From Pterobdella sp. o SKG-2022 (lineage: Eukaryota > Annelida > Clitellata > Hirudinida > Piscicolidae): DNA of 64,000 bases. The position numbers and the translations under genes are program-made. This document shows positions 12,221 to 27,645 of this stretch, piece after piece. How positions within the stretch are numbered: the stretch's first letter is position 1; every line of letters begins with the position of its first letter. The notes below the pieces were generated by a model. That model was not told the DNA's origin, did not search any database, and saw only the letters and a list, made by a program, of their open reading frames with translations. The stretch lies in contig OZ038320.1 of assembly GCA_964035795.1 (NCBI GenBank), positions 31,719,739-31,783,738 on the forward strand, written 5' to 3'.

Positions 12221-13499
12221 TTCGAGGTTTTCTTGTTGTTATTATTTATTATTATTGTTATTTTTTTAATAGTAGCAAAGTATTTTTGAAGATCTACTCT
12301 TAAACAAACGAAACCTCTCAAAATCTCTCTTTATACTACTAAAAATATCTTTTAATTTGTTCAAAATCTTAAAGAATACAGAGAAGTGCAAGAAACGTAT
12401 TAAAGATCACTAACGATTGGTATGGATTAGTATATGCCTTTGTTATGTGCTGGAGAGAGTTTGATGAAGCTGAGCGATGAAAAATGTGCTTTGTTGGAGT
12501 GATGCATCAGGTTTCAAAAGATCAAAAGAAGGAGGGACAGCTTTATTGGTTGATAAACAGACAAAAATAACTTGGTGTAAGCAAAAATATTAGAATATCT
12601 GAGATTAATAAATAGATATACTTGTAAATTCAGCTAGATGGATTAGAAAGATACTGAGAGATAAATAGATGGGTACTGAAATGGATGGGTGGGAAGATAG
12701 GTGGGTACTGAGATGGATGGATAGATAGAGAGGGTTGTGATGGCGGCAAAAGTGAAAAGTTTGATTTATAATTATGGCATAGAGTTGTGTTATTTGTTAT
12801 TTATTTCTCCTAACTATTATTATTGTTGTTGTTGTTTTTCTGTTAAAGGTTACGGATTGTGGAAAAACTTCTCATTTGATCTTTATTACAAACAACTTTA
12901 TTATTATTGTTAGTATTATTATTATTATAAAATTTTTTTCTCACAGGGCATTGAAGAAGCCTATAGCAAGTTCATAAGCACAACTGAAAGTTGCCACCTG
13001 TTGTTAGGAGTGTTGAAGGCTGGCAGGGAAACTAATAGAAACAAACATAGAAGGGAATATCCTGATTCAGTTCAAAAAATAAGAATAATAACAAAAACAA
13101 TCAAAAATAATGATAACTTTCTAATTAATACAATGCTTCGTGCATGGGACTTTTATATTTTCTCCTTTGTAGTCTATTTTTTTTTATTTTAACTTTTTTA
13201 GTTATACCATTATTATAAAAGTTCTTATTATTGTTTTTATTCAAATATCATAATATTTCAACTACAAAAGCTTAAATTACTTAGAAACAAACGCCTCAAA
13301 TTAACAATGTTCTAAACGACCAGAGTAGGTTCTATTTATAAAGGAATTTCACACGTGCATTTCAGTGAGCTATGTGTGTGTATGTACGTGAAAATATTTA
13401 TTGTGAGTGTAAACTTTGTTTGTGTGTGTGTTTACACTTGATACAAACAATTGTGTATCAAATATGAGGTTAGTTATAACTTAATCCTAGAGGTTGTGT
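12221..13499. other. intergenic; one exon-like plus-strand stretch
   Basis: A good acceptor (TTTTTTTCTCACAG) at about 12948 opens a frame reading GIEEAYSKFISTTES. No donor or family match could be fixed. TAGATGGATGG-like repeats lie at 12650-12730. Nothing else is recognised. Confidence 0.3.
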
Positions 13500-13572
13500 G
13501 GTGTGGTGAGGTATGATGTGATGAGGTGTTGTGTAGTGTGGTGTGGTGTGGTGAGGTGTGGTGTGAGAATGT
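13500..13572. repeat. GTGTGGTGAG minisatellite
   Basis: Short irregular GTGTGGTGTGGTGAG repeats, similar in base content to those in the 2-3 kb introns. Confidence 0.7.
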
Positions 13573-13721
13573 ATGGGTGGTGAAGTGTTGTTTCATATAA
13601 TTTTTTCTTAGTTTATTATGTGCTTAATGTGTCATTATGCGTTCAAGTGTTTTTTAGGGTGTAATATGTGTTAATGTGGGAAAATCAAGGAAACTTTTGT
13701 GGCTTTAACCACTTGTTGGTT

Positions 13722-13885
13722 CTTATGGCTGAGTTGGTAGATCATCTGACTAATTATCCAAAGGTACTCGGTTCGATTCCGTGTCAGACATCAATTAGGA
13801 CTGAAAGAGATAGGCCCATTACTGTCCTTTCAGTTCAACTTGCCCGACTAAAAGACCAAAGAAATTTTAAAAATATAAAATTTGT
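13722..13885 (+). mobile_element. tRNA-derived SINE-like sequence
   Basis: An A-box-like TGGCTGAGTTGGTAGA and a B-box GGTTCGATTCC lie at the spacing of a tRNA internal promoter. They are followed by an unrelated tail with CCTTTCAGTTCAACTTGCCCG. No intact cloverleaf can be drawn, so it is a SINE head and not a tRNA gene. Confidence 0.5.
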
Positions 13886-14884
13886 TCAACTAAAAACTAT
13901 TCTGTCTATTGGATGACAGACTAATTAAGCAAGTACACAACTCCTTTTGGAGAAGTCGCACTTGCCATCATCAGATGAGATCAAAGCTAATAAGGATTAT
14001 GTAATAATATCGGAAAATAAATTAAATCCATTTGTTTTTCTAATAATAAAACCCGTTTTTCTAATAATAAGATTTCTCTGATTCAAACCACCTCCATCCC
14101 TTAAACAATCTTTGACATTTCCCAAGAAAGCCTCACAAATTACGCAGATAAATAAAAATTTTGCAGAACAGATTCAAAATGACTCGATGAATCAAAGTTT
14201 AGGAGAGCTACTTGTTGTACAAACATCACTCAATGGCAAGAGAGGAGGGTGTCAGAGGGGAAACTAAGGTACATGGCTTTGAAACTTAAATGGCAAGAAT
14301 GGGGATTAGAAGAAGAAATCCAACTTATTTGGAAGTTGAAAAAATTGATTTAAACAAAATGATAAAACAAGTAATCATAGCTTGAAGCTGGCATGAGTAA
14401 AAGTGAACTGGGTAATGACAAATTGTGAGTTTTGAAAGGTAAACAGACGACAAGTTGGTCTGCGAGGATAACTAACGATGAGTAAGTTTTTTGTTGCTAT
14501 AAATAGATTCAAAATATTTCTGTGTTAATTGTTCATTGGAGCTATTTATAGCTCAGTATGTGCATCTCATTATTCCCTTGTTATTTTCAAGTGTTTTTTT
14601 GTTATTATTGACAATTTTTTATGTTTCCATTGATATTTTATATCATCGTTTCTGTTGTTATCATTGTCTTCCATTTAAATAACATTCACACTGGTTGCGA
14701 ACAAAACTTTAGGTCATATTTTGTGAGATCTTGATACGATTCATCTCTTGAGGCCATCAATTGAGAAGACTACACCACCTGATTTCAAGTGGCAGATGTT
14801 CTTTTGTGGGTTTCCAATAGACGTTCAGTATCAAGGAGACGATATGGAAGTCTGCTTACTGGTGCTAACCTCTTTTACCCCCCA
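13886..14884. other. no gene identified
   Basis: Mostly AT-rich. A more GC-rich 130-bp stretch at 14748-14878 is open in two frames but has no family signal and abuts the CA array. Confidence 0.4.
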
Positions 14885-15645
<761 letters not shown>

Positions 15646-16275
15646 TTTGTCAGAACTGTTGTTATTGTTGCTATTGTTTTGATTGTTGTAGCTATTATTG
15701 TAGTTGTTGTTGCTCTTTGTTTTTCGAATTTTTGTTGTTGCTATTGTTCCGATTGTTGTTGATGCTTTTGTTTTGATTGTTGCTATTGTGCTTGCTATGT
15801 TCTTGTTGCTTTATTTGTGCTTCTGAAATCGTTTATAGCGCTACGTTTTTGTTCTGCATGATTCCAATAACAATCGCCAGTTTAAGGCTGAACTTTGTTG
15901 GGTTGCCAAGGCTTTTTACAGTCTAGCATCCAATTCTCTCAATCTTTTCTGTGGATATGGTGTGTGTTGCCCTTTGCACTGGTAAGTTATCAGCTGTACG
16001 CAGTGTTGTAGCCGTTTTTGCTGTATTACTTAACGTAATCATAGCAGAGCTGTTAGCTTCGTATAATTTTTCTTAATCCGCTGGGTTTTACCTGTCAACT
16101 GCTTTTTTCAAACTGAAGAGGTTTTTTATTTTTCAAGTTTTGAGCAATATCTTCAACAAAATTGAATAACTTATGTTTTTTGGTAACAGAAACAGCGTTT
16201 TGTAGCAAAGAATTTAATCTCTAACTATCGTAATAAGCAAAAATATACGGAGCAGCTAACACAGCTTCGTGGCTT

Positions 16276-16575
<300 letters not shown>

Positions 16576-17040
16576 AGCCAGGCGAAGTTTTTTGAAATCT
16601 TTATGTAGGCTTTTTGTTGATGTCTTTCGTTGAAATTTTGAAGTTTTCTTCCCGCAGCCAGTTAAAAATGAATACTTTTCACTTTTAACCGCTCGACCGC
16701 CAATTTTGTTTACATCCAAATTTAGTATTAAAAAAGTTGATTTCTCCAAATTTTGAATACTTTTTTATTGTTTTATTTATGTATTGAATAATTATATCAC
16801 TAATTAAAATTTTTAAAGTTATTTCACTGTGATACAAAACTATTTTAAACTTTTGTACTCATCCAACGCGAGATTTTTCGAAATAAATTATTATCAACTT
16901 GTTACACTAATTATTTTAAACAATTTAAACCATTTTTCAATTACAAAATTCAGCTTTAAACTTTTGAAAACTTAAAAATTTAACGGAGGCCATTTTACCT
17001 CATGCCTACACACACACAAACACACAGCCACACCTTTCAG
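16576..17040. other. no exon identified upstream of the MEMO1 exons
   Basis: I searched this stretch and upstream for the N-terminal MEMO motifs (AGSWY, PHAGY, DEDEHSIEM) and did not find them. CACACAAACACACAGCC repeats lead directly to the first recognised acceptor at 17040. Confidence 0.4.
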
Positions 17041-18733
17041 CTGGTGCCCATCCTGGTTGGATCATTGTCAATGGAGCAGGAAAAAGAGGTTGTCAATTAT
17101 TTATCTATTTTTTTATTATTATTTTTATTTGTTATAAATATATTTTTTATTGGTTAAAAGTTTATTATTTATGTTTTTTCGTTTTATTTCTATTATTAAC
17201 ATCAGTATGTATTTTAGTCAAGCATCAGACACTTGAAGGTAAAACAATAATGTGTTATTAGTAGTATTCTTTGTATTAATAATAAGTATTATTAGTATTT
17301 TTATTATGGTGATGATGAGGATTATTATTATTATAGTATGGCAGCATCCTAACCCCCTACTTCTCCCAAGCAAACAACCTCTTCATCTTTTCCTCAGACT
17401 TTTGCCACTGGGGTGAGTAACGATAAATTATATATGAGAATTATTTCAACTTATTGTTGCTGAATATATTGACTCTGGTACTATCACTATTTTTCAATCA
17501 TCATTATTATTCTTATTATTATTATTTTTATTGTTACCACAGGCAGCCGCTTCAGATACACCTACTATGACAAGAAGCATGGTGACATTTGGAAAAGCAT
17601 TGACAACTTGGATCATTTGGTTGCTATTATTATTATTATTATTATTATTATTAGTAGTAGTAGTACTAGTAGTAGTAGTATTTGTATATTTTATTGTTAT
17701 TTTTTGTTTTTATTACACACACGGCCACGAATTTTTTATATATTATTTCTTTTAATTATTAGTATTATTGTTATTATTTTTATTATTAATACACACACGT
17801 ACACAGGGCATGAGTCTCATAGAGGATCAGAGCCACCAAAACTTCCACACCTACCTCAAGAGCACACACAACACCATCTGTGGCAGGCACCCCATCGCCA
17901 TATTACTGGCTGTTGGTGACTTATTATTGCTGTTATTATTTTTATTTTTATTAATAATGTTATTATTGCTGTTATTATTTATTTTTCATTTTTTTATTGT
18001 TTTTTTAATTATTTGTATATTTTTTATTTAGCTGTGTGGAGAATCACATGTTTTTTAATAAATTGAATTTCATATCATTTTTTGAAATATAGAAAATTTT
18101 TTATTATATATATTATTTCTGTTTAATCTATTTAACTCTGTGTAATTTCCATGTGTATTATTACTATGGTTATTGTTATTGTTTCTTTTTTCTATCCTAG
18201 ACACTCTTTTCATAGATGGGTGGTGCCTGTCAGTAATTGTTATTATTTGTGGCATTACCACTATATTATCGGCGGTTGCTTTTATGTTCTTTTATATCAT
18301 TATTATTGTTATTTTATTTATTTTTTTTTCTTTGTTATTTTCATTAAAGATCCTGACGGAACTGAAAGGAAAAATGAATGGGTCCATCAAGTTTCTGAAG
18401 TAAATAATAATAATCAGCATTATTTTATTATAATAATAGAAATAATAATGGTATTTAAGTTGATCGTTGGGTCGTTTTTGACTAATAATTCGGTTGCGTA
18501 ACTGACAGATTTTAAATAACAAGAATATAGAACGGCGGAAATAACAGTAATAAGAAAACAAAAATAATTATAATGATAATAATAATAATGCTAATAATAA
18601 TAATAAAAATAATAATAATGCTAATAATAATAATTTTCCACCACAAAGATACACACAGTCCTCCAAATGTTATACTTCCTCTGATTCTTCAGTGTCCTAT
18701 GCCTCCGCATCGTATGTGCCATCATTGTCCTAA
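17041..18733 (+). CDS. memo1: MEMO1 homologue, C-terminal half (6 exons)
   Basis: Exons 17041-17088, 17337-17412, 17543-17619, 17807-17911, 18350-18399 and 18649-18733 join in phase to 146 codons ending at TAA. They read LVPILVGSLSMEQEKE, YGSILTPYFSQ ... SSDFCHWG, SRFRYTYYD, a short GMSLIEDQSH stretch, HNTICGRHPI, ILTELKGKMNGSIKFL and YTQSSKC ... SSVSYAS. This is the conserved order of the MEMO family (about 297 aa in human), a cytosolic protein of the LigB-dioxygenase fold linked to receptor tyrosine kinase signalling and metal binding. The family histidine in FCHWG and the cysteine in NTICGRHPI are present. The N-terminal half is not found in the window: either a large intron separates it, or this is a partial copy. 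The C-terminus differs from the usual SYAAGALTVH-type end and continues as ASYVPSLS. Confidence 0.88.
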
Positions 18734-19290
18734 CTAATTTAATAATAATAATACTAATATAGCATAATAATAATATAAATAGCAACAATAAATCTAATAG
18801 TGATAATAATTCAATCAAGGATTAGTAAAACTTCTCTGTAAAATTTATTGAATGTTGAAAGTTGAAGTAAACACTGATGTTTTAAAAGCTTCATGAGGAG
18901 CTTTGTGAGCCTCTACAATGCTGATAATAATAGAAAAGTATATTTGATGTTCCAGGTTTGTCTTGGACTCTGCCTGACATTTCTACATCTTTTACACGGG
19001 TTTTTAACAAAAATAAAATAATAATCAAAATTGAAAAAATGCAGAAAAAAATAATTATGAGAGTAATAATTAGAATTATCTACTGACCATTCAAAAGCTT
19101 GTTGCCACTGTATGTTCAATAATTTAAGTGTCGTTTGTCCCAAAGAATTGCGAACCTTTTGATCGTTTAACACTCAGTTTATTATGATTAGTGACATATT
19201 GTTTGGTTAGATATGTGTGTTTGTTCTTTTTTTTGTGTCTATTAATTTGTTCTTCATTTGTCTGTTTCTCTATTATTTGTATCTTCTACC
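18734..19290. other. no gene identified
   Basis: AT-rich downstream region of the MEMO1 exons, with short AAT repeats at 18560-18640 inside its last intron. Nothing else is supported. Confidence 0.4.
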
Positions 19291-19293
19291 TTA

Positions 19294-19340
19294 AAACATC
19301 ATCATCGTTATACGTGCGTTTCCATGCCAGCATGGGCTGG
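19294..19340 (+). repeat. dispersed-repeat core with CATCATCATCG and a palindrome
   Basis: CATCATCATCGTTATACG is followed by TTCCATGCCAGCATGGGCTGG. This resembles a repeat core I know from molluscan, especially cephalopod, genomes. Only about 45 bp is recognisable. Confidence 0.4.
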
Positions 19341-19799
19341 GCACTTGTTTTTGATTATTAATATAAAGTTTGAATTATAAATAGTTTTTCGTATATGGGG
19401 TTTCATCACAAGTTCGTCAAATCATTGATGTTATTTTTCTTTAATAAAAATTTTTAAATTAGAACGGAATTTTATTTTAAAACTAAAGCCATCCCACGTG
19501 CCCATGGTAGCTAAAAATAAAGAAAATTTCGTCCTCAGTTTTTTGCCATTTATTATGAGTATTCTATTGAAATTTTTTTTAGCTTATATAAATTTTAGTT
19601 TTCAAAAATGCCAAATGCTAATGTTCTAATGAAAAATAAAAAATTCTGGTTTCTGTTAGTAATGTGGTGCCTCTTAAGACTTGAAAACTCTTCATAATTA
19701 TAAAGGGTTTAGTGACTTGGATCATTTACATATAACATCGTTTGATGCTTTTGGTGCCATCATATCAACATATAGGACCCAGTGGGAAAAGGTTAGTGC

Positions 19800-19960
19800 C
19801 CTGGAACGAGACTCAATGATAGAGCGTTAGGTTGCAAAACACACGAGCCTATATAAACCAGCATTAGAGCGTTAGACTACAGATCCGAAGGTACTTGGTT
19901 CGATTCCTTGTGTTTATCAACACTGAGTTGGAAAGCTCATACCGCTGCTATATAGAAAAA
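19800..19960 (+). mobile_element. tRNA-derived SINE-like sequence
   Basis: Contains two A-box-like stretches (AATGATAGAGCGTTAGG and GCATTAGAGCGTTAGACTAC), then GATCCGAAGGTACTTGGTTCGATTCC, which carries a B box. The AGGTACTYGGTTCGATTCC block matches the 13.7-kb copy, so the two belong to one family or share a tRNA source. Confidence 0.5.
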
Positions 19961-20920
19961 AGATTTGAGTTTATTTAACCAATTCTGAAATAACAAATGA
20001 TAGATGAAACAATCAATATAAGACTGGCAGCTACCAATAATGAACGATCAGTACCGATATATAATTTAGACACCCAAAGCTCTAGAAGGTGTCTATGCTC
20101 AATCAAGTTTATAAGCTAACGTGAATATCGAAAAATAAAAATTTTATGATGGGTCTGAACTTTAAATGAATATAGTTCAACTATTTTTGTGAAATTATAT
20201 TTATGAACTTTAGAAATAAACTAATATAGTGAAGTACAAATTAATAAGTAAGGTTGTTTTGAGAATGATTCTCCAAAACTTGAATTTTAAAGTCCAATAG
20301 ATTCTTAACCATTGAAAACCAACAATAACTGACATGAACCAAAAATCCTTATCAACAGCATCCTTATTCACTTCACCATTCTTATCCTCATTCATCATCA
20401 GAATTACATCATATAAGCCTGTATTAAACTTCTGCACATGTACAATAAAACTTGAGATAATATATTCTCAATAAAATAACTAAACAGGATATTAACTATA
20501 ATATAAATCAATGTTTTCTGGTTTACCTAAGGGAACGTTTGTAATGTCAAATAGACCGTTATCAATTACAAAATAAACAAGAACATACCAATCCAACTAT
20601 CTACATAACTGAAACTGCAATACAAGATGTAACAAACATTCACAAGTGTCAGAGAAAGTGTATGCTTAAAAGGATGGAAATCATCGTATGAAAGTTATTT
20701 ATTACTCAACTATGTCCCTCTCTCCCTCAATATAGTGGATTAAAACCAGATTCCAAAATCATGGTATCTAAAGATATTCCTATCATTCTCTTTATCATTT
20801 GAACTATAACAATCAACAACGTCATTATCATCACTAATATTATAACAACAGCCAAACATCAAAATCGAGACAAGAAGACCAAAATGAAATGAAGCTGGTG
20901 GGAGTTGAAAACTCGACCTT
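19961..20920. other. 3' flank of the inositol monophosphatase gene, no other gene
   Basis: AT-rich and without exon signals. The minus-strand open frame at 20437-20210 has no family match. Confidence 0.4.
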
Positions 20921-23900
20921 TCAGTCTCTGGGCATATCAATGTGCTCTACCAACTTGGCCACCTCATCTGCCAGTGGTTTTGAACTGGCCGCCAAGATTC
21001 GCCTGTCTAATAAGTCAAACTTTCCACCTGTAGTAGTTGTTGGTTTATATTCTTTATTACTTTGTTTTATAAATTTCAATTTTTATCTTCATTTTTATTT
21101 TCAAACTATTATTTCACACATTGTCTTTAAAATATTTTTGTTTCAACATCGAAAATCCATTCTATTCATCCACCCTATTCATTCATTCCTATCACACCCA
21201 ACCCACCATCCTACCCCACAAATCACTCCACCCACCATTAGTGGACAGGACAACACCACCAGCCTCGGTGACGATAAGACTTCCAGCACAGAAATCCCAG
21301 ATATGGGGGCCTATCTCACTGTACACATCAGCCCTTCCTGATGCCACATAACACAGATCCATCGCTGCTGAACCCAGGGCTCTGATGCTAGAATGAAGAA
21401 GGTTATAAAGGTTGTAAGCTGGTTGAAAGGTTTGTGGGATGGAAAAATGGAATTGAGAAGGTTTTTAGGATGGTTGTGAAGATGAATGGAGTTGCGGGAA
21501 GGTAGCTGAGTTGAGCGCAAATTTTTGGTGCAGCTGCTGTCTACATAGGTCTTGAGTTATTATGGATATGTGGATTTTTAATTGAACATGTGCTAATAAT
21601 AACTTTAATTAATTTAAAAAATAATAATAATCATGATAAAAATAATAATAATAATTCCAGAACCCACCCATGAACAAGAGGTGCTATTTTCGATAATGTG
21701 CTGATCTTCTTCAACAACACCTTAGTGCATTAAGACTGAATACTAACAACACTATTCAAGTTATTTTTATTAATTATTATTATTATTATTACCCTTTCTT
21801 CCCTGTTCCCCCCAAACTCATATATGACTGAGGCCTTTGAGAGTTCTATGGGGGGGTGATAAAAAAAACAATAATAAGAATAATAATAATAATAATGATG
21901 TTTTATGTCAAGTACATCTCTAAAAATCATTGAAATAAGCCGGAAACAATAAAAAAAAATAATAGAAATAAAAAAATACAACAAAAATACAGTAAATACT
22001 CATAAAATAACAATAATAAAATATTAACAAAAATATAACAACCCTTGACGTCCGAAACATGTATGGGTGCCCCATTGAGAAAGGCACCACGCCCCTTTTG
22101 AGCTGTGAACCTCTCGTTCGTCATCGGATTCAACACTATGGCGTACTCTGGCTGTATGTGTGTGTGTGTTTGAAGGGCGGTTATGTGCGTGTGTGAAGGG
22201 AGGGTTGTGTACATGTGTGTTTGTGCAAGATGTGTTTTTTATTTTAAGAAAAAAATTAGAGGATAAAATTGGATGATAAAAAAAAAGTTAAATAAAAAAA
22301 TCGAAAAAAAAAAGTAAAATACCAAAAAAAAATCTCAATAAAAACAACGATAATTACGAAGTTTCAATGATTAGCTGTGAAATAGGATTAACCATTGTTA
22401 AACATTCACTTGTTAAACATGATTCATAAGAAGCATATAGCTTATAATGACACTTCATTTTTCTTTAAATAAATTCAACAAACAGCATCAGACCCTTGAG
22501 TTTTTGAGTGCAGAATTTGTATGAGATTTCATAATGTTTACCCTTTAACTTATCTACATGTCTCAGCGTTCTCTTTTAATTCTCAAATTATTCACAATCA
22601 AACACTAAAGAAGAAAAACGCTAAATAAATAATGAAATGAGTTGATATAAGCATGATGATGGTATTGGAATAATGTTGAAGGACAAAAATGTTGATATAT
22701 GACCTGTTTGTTGATCAACAAGCCCAACGATATGGCGCAACAGGGGTAGCTGGTGAGTGGTAATAATAATAAAAATAATAATAAACAAAAAAAAAGTAAT
22801 AATAGTTGGATCAAAATATATGGTGAGTGTTAATATTGTAAATATGGTGAAACAAAAAATTAAATGGTAACAATAATGAAAATAAAAAATATAGCAACAA
22901 TAACGACAGCATTAACTAATAAAAAATGGAAAAATATAACAATAAAAAAAATACCAAAAACACCAAAGAAACTGAATAGTAACAACAACACCGACCGATG
23001 CACAAAGTTGGTGGTGCCATCGATGGGGTCAAGTACCCAGGTGGGGTCATCAGTCAAAGAGGACTGCCCCGTGAAGGTTTCCTCACCCACTGTCCTGTAT
23101 GATTATTTGGTTGAATTATTATTTTAGTTATTATTATTCTTTTAGTCTTATTATTATTATTGCTATTAGTACATTATCATTAAGTTCTTATAATAATCTG
23201 GATGTTGTTCTTACAATTTCAGCTAAAATTGTAAGATTTTCCTGAAAAAAGTTTCGTGTATTTTATTTCTTCCCTTCAAAAGTGCCAGACTTTTCTCCTT
23301 CATGAGCAAGCACGTAACTAGGTTGGCACTATTTTTTTAATTAAGGGAACAAGGTACGAATGTAATTTCATTACGCAATGATAATAATAACAACAGCAAT
23401 ACTAATAATAATAGTAATAAGATAAAGTTTCCAATAACATCAATAATTTAAAGATATGGTTAAACATATTAAACATTATAGTTTTTTTGAAAAAAATAAA
23501 CGCATCTGAAATCTGCCTCATTTTGAAGATTATAAAACCAAGAAATATTTGAATTGAAATATACATAGGATGTCTCTAAAATAATATTGATAATGAATCA
23601 ATATAAAGATGAACTGGATTAGTTTCAAACTAAAATAATCTAACTCAAACAATTATTCAGTAATCATAGTCAAATGAAAGTTACAATAGTAGTAGTAACG
23701 CATTTAATGTTATTATGGGGCTAAAATTCTTACAGTAAAAACTTCAAATTATGAGGGCATAGAAGAATGTGAAGAGAAAATTTTATTATGCTAATATTTT
23801 CAAAAAATTAAACCTTGTCATAATTTATTAACTAATGAAATATGACATAATAATTTTGTTTTTATTGTTGTTAAAGCACACCTACTTATGGTTTTTGAAG

Positions 23901-24669
23901 GTCTTTTTGAGATGGTTGAATATGAGGCCTTCAACAGCTTTGTCTGTTTCTGTCACCAAATCTGCAAAGCCTTCCTTCAGTTCAACCTGATAAGGAGCAG
24001 AAAGAGTGAAAAGAAAAGGTGGTGATGAGAAAAATTAAAAAGATGAAAAAATGATAACAAAATGAAGGAAAAGAATATAACGAAGAAAAAAAAATTTAAA
24101 AAAATGAAGGTAAATGTAAAGATGATAGTGAAGAAAAATTTTAAAGTAAAAGAAAATAAATTATTAGATGAGAACTATTATATGTAATGAGTTGTATTGG
24201 TCTAAAAGTATGAAAATTTTGATTGATAGTATACTTTAGTTTTATGAAAAACTTTAAATAGATTTTGTAACAAAACAATATGAGACTTACATTTTTCTTT
24301 TCATGAAATGCCTTCTTTATTACCTTGAAAATTAATTTATAGAAGAATTAAAAATTATATAAATGAATATTACCTTGGAAATTAGTTCACCTGAATATTA
24401 ATAAGAATAAATCAGAATGACAATAATAATTTTCTCTAGCAAAGCTAAAAAATGAAGTTTTTGAACACTAGTTTTTAATATATAAGAATCAATCTTGGAA
24501 ATGTTACTTGGTTAACAAAAAGCTTTTTAATTTATAATGAAAACTATTATTGTTCAAAAATTGTTGTCATAAATGATGAAAAACTCATAAAATAAGATAA
24601 ACAAACAACAACACAAACCTCAGCTGCTTTATCCACAATAAGATTGGCTTCCTTGATGTATGACTCCAT
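20921..24669 (-). CDS. impa1: inositol monophosphatase (10 exons, complete)
   Basis: Exons: 24669-24619, 24323-24291, 23986-23886, 23094-22996, 22749-22704, 22151-22043, 21845-21793, 21720-21668, 21387-21236, 21027-20921. They total 804 nt, 267 aa plus stop, and every join is in phase with GT-AG borders. The enzyme dephosphorylates myo-inositol monophosphates (Mg2+-dependent, cytosolic) and supplies inositol for phosphatidylinositol signalling. Metal-binding motifs are intact: GEET (Glu66-Glu67), [12 protein letters not shown] (Asp84, Asp87, Thr89) and HIWDFCAG (Asp213), followed by LIVTEAGG. Length fits the family (about 277 aa). Exon 2 is a 33-bp microexon ([17 protein letters not shown] donor). 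The last exon, [20 protein letters not shown] and on to the stop, mimics a tRNA in its DNA sequence but is coding. Introns contain AAT repeats and open frames that are not coding. Confidence 0.95.
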
Positions 24670-25333
24670 CTTGTACTTGTATTTCTCTGTATGTTTGTTT
24701 GTAAGTCTATCAATTTGTATTATATTTGTATATCTAGATGTTAGTTATTCCTTATTTAAGGTATCAGTATCTATCTGCCATTTATTAAGCCGTTTATTTA
24801 TCTAGTTTTCCAACTGTTTATTTATGTATTAGCCTTTCTATCAAATTTCATTTCTGTAGCATTCCATTATATAATCTAGCTATTGATTTTGCATTTATCC
24901 TTTGAAAAAAAATAATCCTAATGAGTAAATTATTATCTACTTAAAAAAACACTTTGAATAATTCTAAATGGCTTACTTCCGAAATAAACTGCGGAAATTT
25001 ACAAAAATCGTTTAAAAGCAAAGCTTAAAGATGCAGCTAGGTTTCGAAAAAAATATTTTTCACTGCTTTTTTTGTTACATATACTTTTTTGGTAGCCAAT
25101 GAAACAAATAAATTTTATTTAAAAATGAGAAATTAACAAATTACCAACAAATTTTTCATGATAATCTTACTTAAGCGTGCTGGTCTACCCGTTCTCATTT
25201 TTTCATTATCCCTTTTTTGCTAATCATTCAATCTGCATTCAATTTGCAGAATCTCAAAGTTAATTTTTAAGTTGTTATTTGACTCAGAATTTATTTTTTC
25301 ATGAAACTATCTATAAAAACTAGGAAACAATAA
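24670..25333. other. 5' flank of the inositol monophosphatase gene
   Basis: AT-rich with no further exon. The promoter probably lies here, since the initiator exon starts at 24669, but no clear TATA element can be named. Confidence 0.35.
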
Positions 25334-25520
25334 CTTTTCAGAGACATCTTGTGCCTTTTTTATATAGTAATCCTTGTACATCAAGTTGAGGAATTTTCAT
25401 ACATTTATAGAAAATTACGCTATAATTTTTGGTAAGTATGGCTTTACCATATAAAATTACCGAAAATTAAAGCTTAATTTTGAATACATGTATGAAAATT
25501 TCTTCACTTGGTGTATTAAG
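25334..25520. mobile_element. foldback/MITE-like element
   Basis: It begins with a family-like terminus (TTTTCAGAGACATCTTGTG). An imperfect palindrome follows: the TCAAGTTGAGGAATTTTCAT arm is answered by ATGAAAATTTCTTCACTTGG. The inner part shares the GAAAATTAAAGCTTAATTTT type of core. Confidence 0.6.

Positions 25521-26971
<1,451 letters not shown>

Positions 26972-27019
<48 letters not shown>
26972..27019. repeat. (CA)n microsatellite
   Basis: Short pure CA tract on the other side of the repeat unit. Confidence 0.95.
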
Positions 27020-27020
<1 letters not shown>

Positions 27021-27335
27021 GCCCATATATATACAGCTTTAGCTTCATTGATTGCTCATCAAACATTGCTTCTTTTACTGTGTCATTTGTGAAAAACAAA
27101 AAAAATGATAAATAATGTAAATAATAGAAAAAACAGTTTATTAAGAACTTTTGTTGCACGTTGTGGTTGACAGATCTTATAAAACTGGTGACAGTAACAC
27201 TATAAAAAAATTACATTAAATAAAACAAATAATATTAAAAATAGAAATAATAGTAATACAAAATAATTAAAGAGTTTGAGTTCTTGAAAAAATTACAAAA
27301 AATGAATGAATGGGGTTGTACCTGGAGGCACTCAC

Positions 27336-27399
27336 AATGAAGATGACAATGGTCAAAATATGAAAAGGATTTGTTCAAATTTTTGCTAATCTTCAAAAC
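27336..27399 (-). other. exon-like segment, gene unknown
   Basis: Flanked by a strong polypyrimidine acceptor (TTCTTTCATTTTTCAAG) and a consensus GTGAGT donor. The 64 bp read VLKISKNLNKSFSYFDHCHL in phase 0. No family is recognised and no partner exon was found. Confidence 0.3.
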
Positions 27400-27444
27400 C
27401 TTGAAAAATGAAAGAATTAACAATAAGGTGAGTTGAAAAAATAA

Positions 27445-27645
<201 letters not shown>

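Noticed and set aside
20895..20970. tRNA-like sequence on the minus strand (GTGGCCAAGTTGGTAGAGCA and GGTCGAGTTTTCAACTCCCA)
   Set aside because: Most of it is the last coding exon of the inositol monophosphatase ([17 protein letters not shown] then stop). The A-box resemblance is explained by those codons and no full cloverleaf forms.
22864..23127. Plus-strand 87-codon frame
   Set aside because: Opposite-strand shadow of the DPIDGTTNF exon of the inositol monophosphatase.
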